Origin: Rhabdornis inornatus
Taxonomy: Eukaryota; Chordata; Aves; Passeriformes; Rhabdornithidae
DNA length: 64,000 nt
Assembly (NCBI GenBank): GCA_013397075.1
Contig: VWZS01010904.1
Location: 310,001 to 374,000, forward strand
Direction of reading: 5' to 3'
In this document: positions 1 to 11,590 of the stretch, piece by piece
How the letters are laid out: each line of letters starts with the position of its first letter
Numbering within the stretch: position 1 is the stretch's first letter
Notes under the pieces: model-generated
The model's input: the letters and a program-made list of their open reading frames with translations, nothing else
Database searches by the model: none
What the model was told of the DNA's origin: nothing
Translations under genes and position numbers: made by a program

Positions 1-372
1 ACATTCTGTGAAACTGTTCTTAGCATAAGGACTGAAAATAATCTGCAAGTCAGTTTTCATGAGGTGCTTGTGAGTTGAGAATACACAAATGTAAGCGAAA
101 CCAAGGCATTTCTCTTTTCCTTGAAATAAGATATAATTTATAGGATTGAATAAGTCAAATGTCAGCCAGTTGTTTCATCACTGATTTTAAATACCATATT
201 CATATGTACGCATACAAAATTATACTTAGCAGAATAACTTTGTGTATTGAAAATATAGTCTGTAGTTCATGGGCTAAATGTATTCTCTATAAAGAGCACA
301 GAACTTGCAGCAAAAATATAACAACTAAACATTTGCCTTTAATGGAATATTTGAAACTGGTTTCTTTCGCAG
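1..372 (+). other. KIF11: KIF11 intron (5' edge of window)
   Basis: Intronic sequence leading into the first visible exon. Upstream exons, with the promoter, P-loop and loop L5, lie outside the window. Nothing else was recognised here. Confidence 0.85.
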
Positions 373-463
373 CCGTTCCCACTCTGTGTTTTCAATTACC
401 ATCCATATGAAAGAAACAACGATAGATGGAGAAGAGCTTGTTAAAATTGGAAAGCTAAACTTG
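373..463 (+). CDS. KIF11: KIF11 exon (human exon 7 equivalent): switch I
   Basis: The acceptor TTTCTTTCGCAG precedes it and donor GTAAGT follows. Its first base completes a split serine codon, then 30 codons begin RSHSVFSVTIHMKET. The serine-arginine-serine-histidine motif is the kinesin switch I signature that senses the nucleotide gamma-phosphate. Confidence 0.95.
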
Positions 464-3400
464 GTAAGTATTTGAACTAAATGTCATTGATGGACTTTTT
501 TAGCCACGTATTAGAGTTCATTAGAGTTTTTTCCTGATAAAGGGAAAAATGATTGTTTTCATAAAGTGATATGAAGTATGTTTGTCACTCTGAAAAGTAT
601 CAATCCCATTTGTCACCCCAGTGTGTTCTGAAAAACTGTTAAGCTCTTTTATGTGCTCTGCAAGACTTTGGGGCAAGCGTTGTTCAGGGTGATTGAGACA
701 GAAGCATAACCTGCCTTTCAGGTTGATCTTGCAGGAAGTGAAAATATTGGTCGATCTGGGGCTGTTGACAAAAGAGCTCGTGAAGCTGGAAATATCAACC
801 AATCTCTGCTGACACTAGGAAGAGTTATTACTGCTCTAGTGGAAAGAGCCCCTCATATTCCGTACAGGGAATCTAAACTCACAAGAATCCTCCAAGACTC
901 TCTTGGAGGGCGGACAAAAACATCAATAATTGCCACAATTTCACCTGCATCTATAAATCTTGAGGTAAATTTAAAGTCTGAAAACCTATCCCTAAAATAA
1001 GTAATATATTTTGCTAATGGTACAAAAATATGAGTTGATTCCTCAGCTTGACCTAGTGTTTCATCTGTTTTTTACAGGAAACATTGAGTACACTGGAATA
1101 TGCCCATAGAGCAAAGAACATAATGAACAAGCCTGAAGTTAATCAGAAGCTAACAAAAAAAGCTCTTATTAAGGTAACTAGACATATAGCTTAAAAAATG
1201 GAGTTACAGGTTAGGCATGACTTTTTGTTTAATGTAGTCTTTGCTGTGCAGGAGTTATGACTATGGGAGAAGCTGTAACTAGTAGCAGTTCTTTTCTGAA
1301 GTGATTTTAATTACTGATCTAATGCTTTTTAAACTGGAGCTGCACTGATATAGCAATGGTCTCTGCAGATATTTGAACTGTTGATAAGACTAAAGTTGAA
1401 CAGAGGGCTGTTGCTACTAGCTGTGGCTGTGGATATTACATGTTTGCAATTTTGCACTTTCCCTGGAAAGTGCCTGAATTAAAGGGAACTTGTCAGTAAG
1501 TACAAGTGAAGAGCCATTGTAAAGTAGCTCTGCCGCTAAGGAAGCTGTGATTCCCATTGTAAGCTGCTAAATGCAACCAAGTATGACCTTCAAATGGAAG
1601 GTTTCAATGCTCTATGTGTAGCCGATATATATCCAATGATATGAATTTGAATGGTATATTGAACTTAGAGATGAAGTGCTTTGCTCTTGTGCTTATGCAA
1701 AACTTCTGTAGAGCACTACTTTTGTGAAAGTATGTGTTAAGCTGAATATCAAAACCAAAATAGAAATTTTCGTATTTACATATGATTGTTTCTTTATGCA
1801 GGAATACACTGAAGAGATTGAGCGTCTGAAGCGAGACCTCGCTGCAGCTCGAGAGAAAAATGGAGTCTATATTTCTGTTGAAAACTATGAGTATGTCTGA
1901 AAAATTTCTATAAAATAACTATCAATAAATCTCACATACTGGTACCTGTCTTTATACAGAAATATTTTCAGATCTATTTTTAATCCAGGAAGTTGGAGGT
2001 AGTTAGGAAAACTTAACTGTTTGGTCAACTTGTTCTTTCAAAATTAACTATTATGCAGATAAAATCTAATAGGCTTGCACTGAGGAATTTATGTATGTGT
2101 GGAACTTACCATAAGCATTACCCAGCATGTGGGTTTACATGTGCATCCTTCTTTTTTTTCCAGTGGAAGCTAATACAGGAAAGTAAACTTGATATACTTC
2201 ACTTTTAATAGGGCTAGTTTGCACAGAAAGTTTACAATTGAAATTTGTTTTAAATCTTTTCTGCCTTAAGTGAAAATTACCTGCTATTCATGTAGAATTT
2301 AGCAATACTTATTTTTCAAAATTACTGAAAATGCAGTGTAAAGTCTTGAAACTGCCTCTTACTGGACTAATTTCTTTGTTTCTTTTAATCCTCCCTTGAG
2401 AGCCCTTAATGGAAAGCTGACGGTTCAGGAAGAACAAATTACAGAGTATATTGACAAAATCAGTGTCATGGAGGAAGAAGTGAAAAGGGTAAGTGATATT
2501 TTTCAACTATGGCTTAAATCTGCCAAAAACTGGAAGAAATTCATTCCTTCTTTCAAAAGGAGGAAAAAAGTTTGAGGAAAGAACACTCAGAAGATTGTTT
2601 TTGTTGTTGGTCTTAGAAGTTCCCCAATTAGTCAAAAATGGAATCTTCCTAGTCCTTGAAGTTAGGAATTTGAAGTAACATATATGAAATTGCAGATTGC
2701 AATATATTTTTTTTAAAGCTGTTTTCATATTTACTACTATAATTTGCTTTGCAGAATTTTCAGAAAAAAATCTGCTTGTAAAATGGTATCATCTCACTTA
2801 ACAGGTATCTGCTTAGGAGCAAAGAATGAGGGGAGAGAGGTCATGAACTTCCTTTTAACAAATCACATGAAAATTGGAGCTAGTTGTTTAAGAGAAATAT
2901 CAATTTGCTGGTATATGTAACTCGTCTATGTAATCAGCTACTGACTCTCTTTGGTCTATCTGGTTATGTTTGTTCAGTGGGATTCTTTTCCTTGTGCTGT
3001 AATAGTAGTTTGCTCTTGTATTTTGGGAGGGGAAGTGAGCAATTATTACAGTGAGAATAGTGTTGGCTTGATCTTTTCAGTGATTACAAAGACTATACAA
3101 ACCTGTTGTTTAGGTTTAAGACCCGAGTCCTACAGCTGAAATTACATCGCTAGATGAATTTGCCTTCTGTCATTGTCACAGAATTTGAGAGATGTGAAAT
3201 TGTCAAATTTATAAAAAAGTGGTGTTGCCTTTTTGATGATTTGTCTTCCTGTTTAGGTCACTGAACTGTTTAAAGTCAGTAAAAATGAACTTGAGCAGTG
3301 TAAAACAGACTTGCAAATCAAGGAGAAAGAACTGGAAGAAACACAAAAAGATCTGCAAGAAACCAAGGTTCAACTGGCTGAAGAAGAATATGTGGTTTCA

Positions 3401-6400
3401 GTTTTGGAAAATACTGAACAAAAACTTCATGGCACAGCTAGCAAGGTTGTCACAGTTCTTGTACCTACTATAAAACAGCTTCCTGTGTTTGGGAGTTTCA
3501 TGGGCTTTTCAAGGAAACCAATTGTTGCTAAAGCATGATGTGAGTGAGAAAAGACCTGAATTTAAGATGGAAAACTAGGATTAGATAGCAGGACTTTTCT
3601 CTGTGCTAGTATTGGCAGTTGACTGTTAAACACTCTGGTTGGTCTGGAACTTACTTTACCTCAGGCCGGTTTGTCATGGGAGTTCCAGTGCTTTGCAATA
3701 TCTATTATAATGAGTTTTTTTGCAGAGTAAGTAGTTTTCATTCAGAATCTTATGACTGGTCCTGCAAAACAGTAAATTATACTTACCTGTAGGACCTAGT
3801 CTAGTGGAACATATCCCTGCCCATGGCAGGAGGCTTGGAACTAAATGGTCTTTAATGTCCCTTCCAACCCAAACCATTCTATGAACTGAGGTAGAAAAAT
3901 AGCAAAAAGCTTTGAATTATGTTGCCCTGTCACCTCTGTGTTTTTGGATATGACTTTGTGTTCGTAATTCGTCCTGATTATCAAAACAAACTTGTAGGGA
4001 GAGAGAGTGTCCTGCTATTTAAACTGCAGAGTGATGAAACTTGTATCTTCGGGAGCCATGACAATTTCTTTCTATTTGGATTGCTGTAAGATTAGGAGGT
4101 AACACCTGGTTTTTGTGTGGGTTATGGAGTGTTTGAGACAAATAAGTACAGATATTACTTATGCTCTACAAACCAGGACTCCACTATTTGTATGAATTCT
4201 AAATTATTTATAACAGGACTAGTACTAGAAACCTCTTGCTTGAGTGCTCTACTAAAGGATATATTTACTGTCAGTTCAGAAAAAGGTTGAAGTGCTCAGG
4301 TATTTTTCAGTTACTATTCTGGGACAAATGATACCTTTATTTCTTAAATACTGAGGAAGTAATTTATTAATGCTTTGGTTTTAAAGCCAGAACAAATGGT
4401 CTTTAGTAGGTAACTTTTTCCCATGTTCTAAAAGCATAAAATGACATAACACCAGGGTCCAGAACAGTTGTAATTTGATGATGTAAAGGAAAATACCTAT
4501 CTTCTTTAACTCAGAACTGTTGTTGTTTTTCCTTTTATAAAATGTGCTTGACTTCTTGTTTAAAGACTTACTGAAATAACTTTAAAAATTACAGTTACTA
4601 AGTACAGTTGAAGAAACTACAAGAGATGTATCTGGGCTCCATGCAAAGCTGGACCGTAAGAAGGCTGTTGATCAGCACAATGCTGTCGTCCAAAATACGT
4701 TTGCAGGACAAATGAATGCTTTGTTCAGCAAAATACAAGATTCAATTACTGAAAACAGTTTGAAGCAGCAACAGATGTTGACATCTTACACAAATTTTAT
4801 AGGTAAGTGTAATACCTGTATTAGTGGTTCATCATATAGTAATCTCAAAACCTGCTTCCTGAAATGTATCTGTTTTAGGAAAGAAGTGGCTTTAAGTGAC
4901 ATAATGATTACAGTTGCACTGGTAATAATGTGTCTGGGATCGTCCACAGCCTTCCTGTAAGGGGCAATAAGATGATGAGTAATAAAGAGAGTTCTTATCT
5001 TACAGGGGAACTTTAAAAAAATTGTAACTCTGGATTTATTTTGTAGGTGAACTCCTGTCTACCAGTTCTTCTACAGCAGATACTCTTGCATCGGTTGTAT
5101 CAGCATCTTTTGAGTCTCTTAAAGAATTGGTGTCTACTGAAGTTTCTCACATGTCTGAGAAAATAACACAACATGAGAATCTATCACTTGATTGTAAAGC
5201 GGAGCTGCTGAGATTAATTGTTAGTACACGTGCATACTCCTACTTAAATGTTCAAAACTGGTTTTGATCAAAAGGGGTTCTGTAAATGTATTGAATTTTT
5301 TCTGATGCTCTTTACCTGTATCTGCTTCACCACCTGATCATGATTGTCCCTCCCCACTTCCCCTACCCTGTCATCTCCACAAGCTGTAATGTACTATATA
5401 GCATATATTGTCATAATAGAGTACAAGGATATGTACATAGCAGCTTCTTACAAATGTAGATGAAAGAACAGCCGTGTTCTGGTTTAATTTTTTTGTTTTT
5501 CTCTCTTCCTAGGAGGCGCATCAAACTGGATTAGGAAGAGCAGTAAATAGCTTGACACCAATGGTAGAATTTGTCTTGGGGTTAAACTGTCAGTTCCAGA
5601 GTAACATGAAGAAATATTCTGCTGTGACTGACCAGGTAATGCACATAACCTGTCTCTTTGCCTTGTGCTCTTCTATTTTATTTAATTTAAAGATATGTTC
5701 TTTGTTTTTCTGCAATATGTCAGTGTTTCCACTTGTTGTTTGGCCTTTTCCTCTTTATCTTGTCCCATGAGTTCTATCTTTTAACTCTTTCAGACTTTTT
5801 TCCTCTCCTGAGTGTGGTAAATTTGCTTGTTCTCTATATTGGCACAACTACTTGCCTAAGTGCCACAGTAGAATGGTAAAACATGGATGTTTAAATCTTT
5901 ATGTAAAAAATATTTGATGATACATTTAATATACTCTCCCCCTGTATTTTAGAAATCTGGAAAAAAAAAGTCAACTTAAGCAAGTCTTACCACTCCAAAA
6001 TCTTTCTGCTTCTGTACAAAACTTTTTCTATAGTCCCTTTGATTCCTGGGGAATGTGATGCTTTATCTTGTTAACAACTGTAAGTGCAAACAATACTGGA
6101 CTTATTGAAGCCCTTTGCTTCAAGTTATAGTTCTAGTCTATCTTGTGATACCTGTGTAGAACTGCAGCCTCTTTCATTTTTTCCCGCCTTTTGTCACAAA
6201 TAAGTCTTTGTTTCTGGTGACTGGTTTCTTTTCCTGAAACGTTTTCCCCTCCTGTCAATTACAGCTCATGAGTAATCAACTCTCCTTGTCTGGAAGCTTT
6301 TTGTTGTTTTTTCAGACTTAGACAGCCGGTAGTCCATGGCTTACCAGCTCTTGCTGGTAAGCTCTTGCTGTTCCTTGTCTACTTTTCTACTTTGTTTACC

Positions 6401-9400
6401 TTGCATGTTAAATTTTGTGTTTGGAATAGCTCCCACACTTAAGTTCCAGTCTCAAACTTTAGATTGTTCCAAGTGTGACTTTCTGCCTTCTGTGCACAAT
6501 ACTTCATTAATGCCTTTTGACAATTTCCTTGAGGTAGAGTTTGAGAGTTTGTTTCTATGCCAGTTATGCTAGGGAAAAATACCACTTTCTTAAATAAAGA
6601 TATAAAAATCTAACTGTAAGTAAAACTTTTTTTTTTAAGATGGAGTGCCATAGAAAGGAAATTGATACCTTCTTTGGAGATCTTTTTCTCACTCTGAGAA
6701 AAATACAGGAAGAAACAGCCAGTGGCTTTGCTCAGCTCCAGCATAATTGTGACAGTTTAAAAGAAGAAGTGGAAATGACGAGGTTGGCACATAGAAAGGT
6801 ATCCTTAGAGTAAGAAAACATCCTAGCACCAAGTGTGATTACTTTCATTGATTTAAACTCTTATGTAGTAGTAAACCATTGTACTTACTTCAGAAAAAAT
6901 GTTGGGAGGACAGTAACTTGATCCTAATTCTATTCAGTTCTTTAGGCTGCTTTAAGTAGTTTATGTAGGAATGTAGCAAAAACTCCCTTCCCCTTGCTGT
7001 GAGTATATCCAGTATATGTGCATTTACATATGTCTCCAAAAGCCAAGTGTCTGTATCTTCACTACACAAAATTTATACCTTCTGCTTTAGAATTGCAAAA
7101 CTCTGCATTTTCTGCATTTTTAATTCAGGCATTCAAGGACCTTTTAAGACTGTTAAAAAGTGCAGAATAACAGTGAAACTTGTGGTAATTTTCTTGATAG
7201 AGCGCAGCTGAATTGATATCTTCACTGCAAAGCCAGCTTGACCTGTTTGCTCAGCAGACTGAGAAGAACTTAACTGATATACTCACAAAAAATGGAAGCC
7301 TGAAGACCACCATTTCTGCTATGCAAGAAAATGTTCACCTGTAAGGAGCAGATTCTTTTTGCTGTACACTTATGCAGATAAACTGTATATGAAGGGAACT
7401 TCAAAACTGGATGCTCTTCGTATTTATGTGCTTATAAAGGCTGCTGGGCATGTCCTGTATGTTAGAGCTGGATTCTGCCACAGAGTGTAGATCATAGTTG
7501 GCCTTTCCCCAGAGTAAACAGTAGTTTACTACTGGGGCACAGAAGGCTTGCCCTTGAACTTGTCTCTCCTGAGCATGTTGTGATAACAAAGTATCATTTT
7601 GGGGGCAGTATGCTGAGGAGTGTCCCTCAAAGCTCCATATTATAAATGTTTAGCTTGAAGCATAATAATGTATCTGTTGCAATATGTTTCATTCAGTTGC
7701 AGACTGAATAACTAAGGTCTTGCTAAAGTTGTTTTTAATTTGTGGTTAGGGTCTTTTGGTTCTCTTTTGGGTTTTTTTGATTGGTGGGGGTTTTATTTGT
7801 TTTTTTTAGCAAACCTACTGCTGCCAGTGCTGCAAATTTAGTAAGTAGAACAACAATATTATAATTAACTGGTTTGATAGAACTGTGCTATTTCACTGGC
7901 ACTGGTCTCATATTTCTAAAAGTATACTGTGTTAAAATCTACCTTTCAAAAATCTCTGAACTCCTACAAATATGTTGTTGCAGGAAAACTACAGACCTAG
8001 TCAGCAGTACAAATTCCAGTCACAGCAAATTTACTGCATCTCTGGATAATTTCTCTCAAGAGCTCAGGAGCATAAATGCTGAAAACAAGACAATTCTGGA
8101 AGAAACCAATGACCACTGTCAACACCTTCTCAGCAATCTCAAAAATGTGTCTCAGGATACCAATGCATGGGGTGAATTTACAACTGCTCAAATGGTCAAC
8201 TTTACTAATCAGCAGCTATTGTCATTCAGGGATGAGAAACAACAATTTCAGTATTTACAAAAGGTACCTATAATCATTTGTAGTCTAATGCAACATCCAG
8301 AGATGAACTTTAATGCAGAATTTGTAGAGGGGAGAAAAAAGTTTTCTGTCATAGTCAAAACAAAACTATGGTTTTTTTTGATAGCAGACTCATGTTACTG
8401 AGCTTAAGAAGTAATTAGAGGAAATTAAAAGCCTGAAATAAGAGGAAGACTTTGAACTTCAAGTGCCCATAACCTCAAAAAATGGTGTCATGACTAATGC
8501 CGTACATCAGCTTGTACTTGTAATCTGAGCGTTTTGCATCATCTTGGTAGTGTTTATCTCTAATTCTAAAGCTTTATCTACAGTACTGTCCTTGGAAGAT
8601 CACAGTGATCAAATGCAGGCTATTTTCTGGAGGATGCAAATGACTTTATTAGTCAGATTAAATCAATATGGGAGAAAGCATTCCTCTTAAGTATATACAA
8701 GCTCTGACCTCTTATATAAGAATTTCTCTCTCACATTTTTGGTTTGTTTTTTAAAAATTTCCTTCACAAATTTCACATCCCACCCTTGTTTTTTTGTTGC
8801 AATAGGCAATAAAATAGGCAAATCCAATATTTTGCGAACTTTCAGAAGGAAAAACTCAACTAGAAACATCCTTCACACAGAATATTCTGAGTTGAAAGGG
8901 AACTCCAAGGATCAAGTCCAACTCTAAACTAAAAGCATTTGTGGTCTCAAGACATCTATCTGTTGTGCCTGCTGAATACTTCAGGAGTTTCATTTCAATG
9001 GGAATGGCTGAAAACACGTTTTTTCCTTTTCCACTACAAATGCATGAAGGTTCTAGTACTTGCAGGATGTTCATGTTCAGTTGAATATCCTAGTTCTGTG
9101 CAGGGTTTTTGCACAGAAGCATCAAGAGTCTGATCTGAGCCATGTGGTGTCTTCTTTATTCTTGTGACTAGCTTTCTAAAATGATCATACTTTCTAAGAA
9201 ACTGACTCTTCTGAAGATAGCTCTCAAAATGACAGTGTAAAACTAGCACTGAAACCTCTCAATTTGAGGTCTCAGTTGTTTCGTTTCAGGTCATGTCACT
9301 AGTCATGCACCACATCTTAGTAAAGAGGCCATAGTCTTATCTTTCCTGTTAACTTGGTGTTTTTAGTTGGGTTGTTTTTTTGTTTTGTTTTCAGAAAAAT

Positions 9401-11166
9401 GAAGAAAACTCTGATAAAGCAATAGCTGAAATTGTTGATGACATTGGCAGACAAAAGGCTGCTGAGGGGAAGGTGCTAAACAGCCTTCTGGATCAGATAA
9501 AGCTGGATCAGGAGATGCTTGTGGAGCAGAAGCAGGCACTTGAGGAGGAAGTACAGCATGGACTAACTCAGGTTAATGGTTTCCTGCAAGAGGATCTCAA
9601 AGTGGATGTTCCAACAGGTATTTAAGCAGGTTGGGGACAGAATGGTCTTACAGAAAACAATTTTGAGTTCCAGAATTTGTAAGTGAAGGTTAATGGGGAT
9701 ATAATATAACTAGCAGCCTTACCCCTTTTTTTTTTTTAAGATGTGTGTAGAGAATGATGACTGAACAAAGCATGATTTCTGTAATGAGTTGATGTAAAAT
9801 TTGGGATGTGAAATTAAAGAAACACTGAAAAGTGTATAATCTTCATTAAAGGGACAACTCCACAGAGAAAAGACTACTTCTATCCAGTCACACTCGTGAG
9901 AACAGAGCCCCGGGAACTACTTCTTGAGCAATTAAGGCAAAAGCAACCAACTTTTGATGCTGTGGTAAAGGAGGTGGAGGATAATGCAGGTCAGGTATGT
10001 ATATAGATGGCAGTTGAGGTTCTTGAATGAAGGTTTCACATCCTTGAGGTTTTTCCATTCCCTTGTGGAGAGTTGACTAGAACCCCAGGGTTGTTGTAGC
10101 CTTTGTGTTTTACAGTGTACTTGGACTCAAGTGTGCTGAGTTTTTGACAAAAACAATCTCTTGAAAAATAAGCGAGGATATTAATAATTTAGATTTCATT
10201 CCTATTTTTCAGAAATTGAAGTTCCATGTCTCTTGTAGATCTGATCATGCTTAATACATTCATTGAGGAAATTCAGACATTAAATACATATTTCTGAAAA
10301 ACTTCTGTCTTAGGACCTGTTGGAAGAGGAAGGAGAGTTGCAAGAACCCAGTGAAAACCTTTCTTGTGACAATTACTTGATGGATACAAATGTATATTGC
10401 CACACAAATGGTGGTATTCCTTTTTTCCAGGTAACTTCTACAGATAAGCAAAACAGCTGTGTATTTGAGAGAAGAAATGTTATTGTTCCGTAACATGTGC
10501 TGTAGTTTCAAGTGACTTCTTATATTTTAGGGTAGTCTCACAATGTGTTCAAATCCTGTAGATAATGCTTTGTTAACCTTCTGACAAGCAGGGCAGGCAG
10601 TAGAAAACTCCTCAGCAAATGATCTTGGATAAAGAAAATTGTCATAATTTGCTAGACATGTGTTAATGGAAGAGTTGAAAGTACATGGAGTATTTTCTTA
10701 GAGGCCTGACAGAAATATTGGCATTCATGGGGTTGGGTTTTTTTACTTACTTGTTTCTGACCCTTTTGCTCTACCATTGTATTTGTAAACTTCTTGGTAT
10801 ATTAGTCTGGGGGTTTTCTTGCTGGGGAGAGCGTATTTTCTTGTTGTGGACCCTTTAAAAATAGCTGCTGAGCTTCTGTATGTCTACAGTCAATCTCTTT
10901 AGTAAATGCGATGTATTAGGAACCTTTTTCAGGAGTTACGTCAACTTTTTTTCTTAGACCACTATGTACTGCATTGCACATGAGAAAGAAGTCTTTAATT
11001 TCTTTGAATTCTCTTAACATTGGGTATTTTCTTTAAATCCCAGCACAAAAGAAGTCTCAAAAAGGGTAAAGAGAACAAATCTGCAGCTCCAATGGAGAAC
11101 AAAATGGAGGATATGACGGAAGAGTTTCTTCAGAAATCTAAGCATCCTTTAAGATTGCTGAACTAA
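373..11166 (+). CDS. KIF11: KIF11 (kinesin-5/Eg5), 3' portion, 16 exons, 5' partial
   Basis: Plus-end-directed homotetrameric spindle motor that crosslinks and slides antiparallel microtubules to separate spindle poles. Coding exons joined by GT/AG borders with compatible phases: 373-463, 722-964, 1078-1173, 1802-1890, 2401-2488, 3257-3445, 4595-4802, 5047-5219, 5513-5635, 6640-6798, 7201-7340, 7984-8263, 9395-9617, 9852-9994, 10314-10430, 11044-11166. They give 2485 coding bases, 827 residues and a TAA stop. The visible protein starts inside switch I (RSHSVF), has switch II DLAGSE, the YRESKLTRILQDSLGG microtubule-binding stretch, the neck (NKPEVNQKLTKKALIK), a long stalk and the BimC-box TTPQRK. 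No frameshift or internal stop was seen. The ATP-binding P-loop and loop L5 lie upstream of the window. The human protein is 1056 residues, so about 230 N-terminal residues are outside. Identification is secure; exon edges rest on splice signals and phase. Confidence 0.97.
722..964 (+). CDS. KIF11: KIF11 exon: switch II and microtubule-binding face
   Basis: 81 codons in phase 0. The exon opens with VDLAGSE (switch II), continues through the alpha-4 helix (NINQSLLTLGRVI) and YRESKLTRILQDSLGG, and ends in ISPASINLE. Compared with my recollection of human KIF11, only about four of 81 residues differ, all conservative or near-conservative. Confidence 0.97.
1078..1173 (+). CDS. KIF11: KIF11 exon: last motor helix and neck linker
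   Basis: 32 codons in phase 0. It encodes ETLSTLEYAHRAKNI, the final motor helix, followed by the class-specific neck linker NKPEVNQKLTKKALIK. The donor is GTAACT. Confidence 0.96.
1802..1890 (+). CDS. KIF11: KIF11 exon: neck coiled coil
   Basis: 89 bases, ending in phase 2. It encodes EYTEEIERLKRDLAAAREK followed by NGVYISVENY, a charged heptad-like helix that starts the stalk. The acceptor is TTTATGCAG and the donor GTATGT. Confidence 0.95.
2401..2488 (+). CDS. KIF11: KIF11 exon: proximal stalk
   Basis: 88 bases. One base completes a glutamate codon, then ALNGKLTVQEEQITEYIDKI follows and the exon ends EVKR. The start at 2401 is chosen because using the next AG (2402) would put a stop in frame almost at once. 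The donor is GTAAGT. Confidence 0.92.
3257..3445 (+). CDS. KIF11: KIF11 exon: stalk coiled coil
   Basis: 63 codons in phase 0, rich in E, K, Q and L (VTELFKVSKNELEQCKTDL). It ends at GTASK, where the human protein also has an exon border before LLNTVEE. The donor GTTGTC is a weaker match to consensus, and the frame stays open to a TGA at 3536-3538, so intron retention would add a short unrelated tail. Confidence 0.92.
3803..3884 (+). mobile_element. CR1 LINE 3'-end relic, plus orientation
   Basis: Inside the KIF11 intron 3446-4594. The stretch with GGCAGGAGGCTTGGAACTAA and GTCCCTTCCAACCCAAACCA, followed by TTCTATGAA, is the characteristic avian CR1 3' end with its terminal ATTCTATG-type motif. 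Only about 80 bases remain and there is no ORF, so it is a dead 5'-truncated copy. CR1 is the main non-LTR retroposon of birds. Confidence 0.85.
4595..4802 (+). CDS. KIF11: KIF11 exon: stalk
   Basis: 208 bases ending in phase 1. It contains LLSTVEETTRDVSGLHAKLD followed by RKKAVDQHNA, a well-kept stalk segment, then a more diverged part ending SYTNFIG across the junction. The donor is GTAAGT. Confidence 0.94.
5047..5219 (+). CDS. KIF11: KIF11 exon: diverged stalk
   Basis: 173 bases: two complete a glycine codon, then 57 codons from ELLSTSSSTADT to AELLRLI. Similarity to mammalian KIF11 is clearly lower than in the motor, but length and phase fit. The donor is GTTAGT. Confidence 0.88.
5513..5635 (+). 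CDS. KIF11: KIF11 exon: stalk
   Basis: 41 codons in phase 0 from EAHQTGLGRAVNSLTPMVEF to SAVTDQ. The acceptor is CTCTTCCTAG and the donor GTAATG. Confidence 0.88.
6640..6798 (+). CDS. KIF11: KIF11 exon: stalk
   Basis: 53 codons in phase 0 (MECHRKEIDTFFGDLFLTLR at the start, MTRLAHRK at the end). It follows a long polypyrimidine tract ending AAG. The donor GTATCC is a weaker match to consensus. Confidence 0.88.
7201..7340 (+). CDS. KIF11: KIF11 exon: distal stalk
   Basis: 140 bases ending in phase 2. It runs from SAELISSLQSQLDLFAQQTE to AMQENVH and splits a leucine codon. The segment AMQENV lines up with human SVQENI. The donor is GTAAGG. Confidence 0.88.
7984..8263 (+). CDS. KIF11: KIF11 exon: distal stalk
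   Basis: 280 bases, the longest exon here. It starts in phase with KTTDLVSS and contains DNFSQELRSINAENKTILEE, matching the conserved FSQELR segment of KIF11, and ends QFQYLQK before GTACCT. The upstream intron sequence is open in this frame from 7874, which is chance. Confidence 0.92.
8876..8927 (-). mobile_element. CR1 LINE 3'-end relic, minus orientation
   Basis: Inside the KIF11 intron 8264-9394. ACAGAATATTCTGAGTTGAA, then GGGAACTCCAAGGATCAAGT and CCAACTC, reads as the reverse complement of a CR1 3' end. It is a short, decayed fragment; its limits are approximate. Confidence 0.7.
9395..9617 (+). CDS. KIF11: KIF11 exon: start of tail
   Basis: 223 bases ending in phase 1. It includes KAAEGKVLNSLLDQIKLDQE and ends NGFLQEDLKVDVPTG, the conserved lead-in to the BimC box. 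A T-rich acceptor ends TTTTCAG; the donor is GTATTT. Confidence 0.95.
9852..9994 (+). CDS. KIF11: KIF11 exon: BimC box
   Basis: 143 bases. Together with the previous exon it gives GTTPQRKDYFYPVTLVRTEP. The threonine before PQR matches the CDK1 site that in human KIF11 promotes spindle loading at mitotic entry. The rest of the exon (RQKQPTFDAVVKEVEDNAGQ) is less conserved. Confidence 0.96.
10314..10430 (+). CDS. KIF11: KIF11 exon: tail
   Basis: 39 codons in phase 0, acidic (DLLEEEGELQEPSENL), ending NGGIPFFQ, which matches human IGGVPFFQ at the same exon border. Confidence 0.93.
11044..11166 (+). CDS. KIF11: KIF11 last coding exon
   Basis: 40 codons plus TAA: HKRSLKKGKENK, then a short tail ending HPLRLLN. 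The basic KGKEN motif corresponds to human GKDKEN, a KEN-type sequence. The reading frame closes normally. Confidence 0.94.
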   Translation, partial: HKRSLKKGKENKSAAPMENKMEDMTEEFLQKSKHPLRLLN

Positions 11167-11590
11167 GATATAGCCTCTGCTGATCTGTTTTTAAATATTT
11201 CTATCTTACTGTCTTACTGAGCCATAACTTTTTTTTGTTATTCTCAGTGTCCCTATATAGTGATGCAAAATTGAATCAAAATATTTCCCTGCTCAATCTC
11301 ATGCCTTAGTCCTATTTTTATATGTTGCAGCTTGCAAAGTTTTAAGAAAAAAAACCCTGCAGATTATGGTGCTGTTACGTTAAATATATGTGTATGTTGT
11401 CAAGTAAGAAATTTTCTGTTTCTCAGATCTAAGATACCAGAAAGGAATGTGGAAATATGCTTTGTCAGCATTATGAGTTACCATTTTATATATTAATTAG
11501 CTGTAAATAAGTGTTCTGGTTTTATACTTCTTTTTATTCCAGTTCTCTTTTTTATGGTGATTCTTCAAATAAATTAATACATGGAAAACA
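11167..11590 (+). terminator. KIF11: KIF11 3' UTR and poly(A) signal
   Basis: AT-rich untranslated DNA follows the stop. A canonical AATAAA at 11568-11573 is the first full signal after the stop codon, so the transcript probably ends near 11590. The exact cleavage site cannot be seen. Confidence 0.7.
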
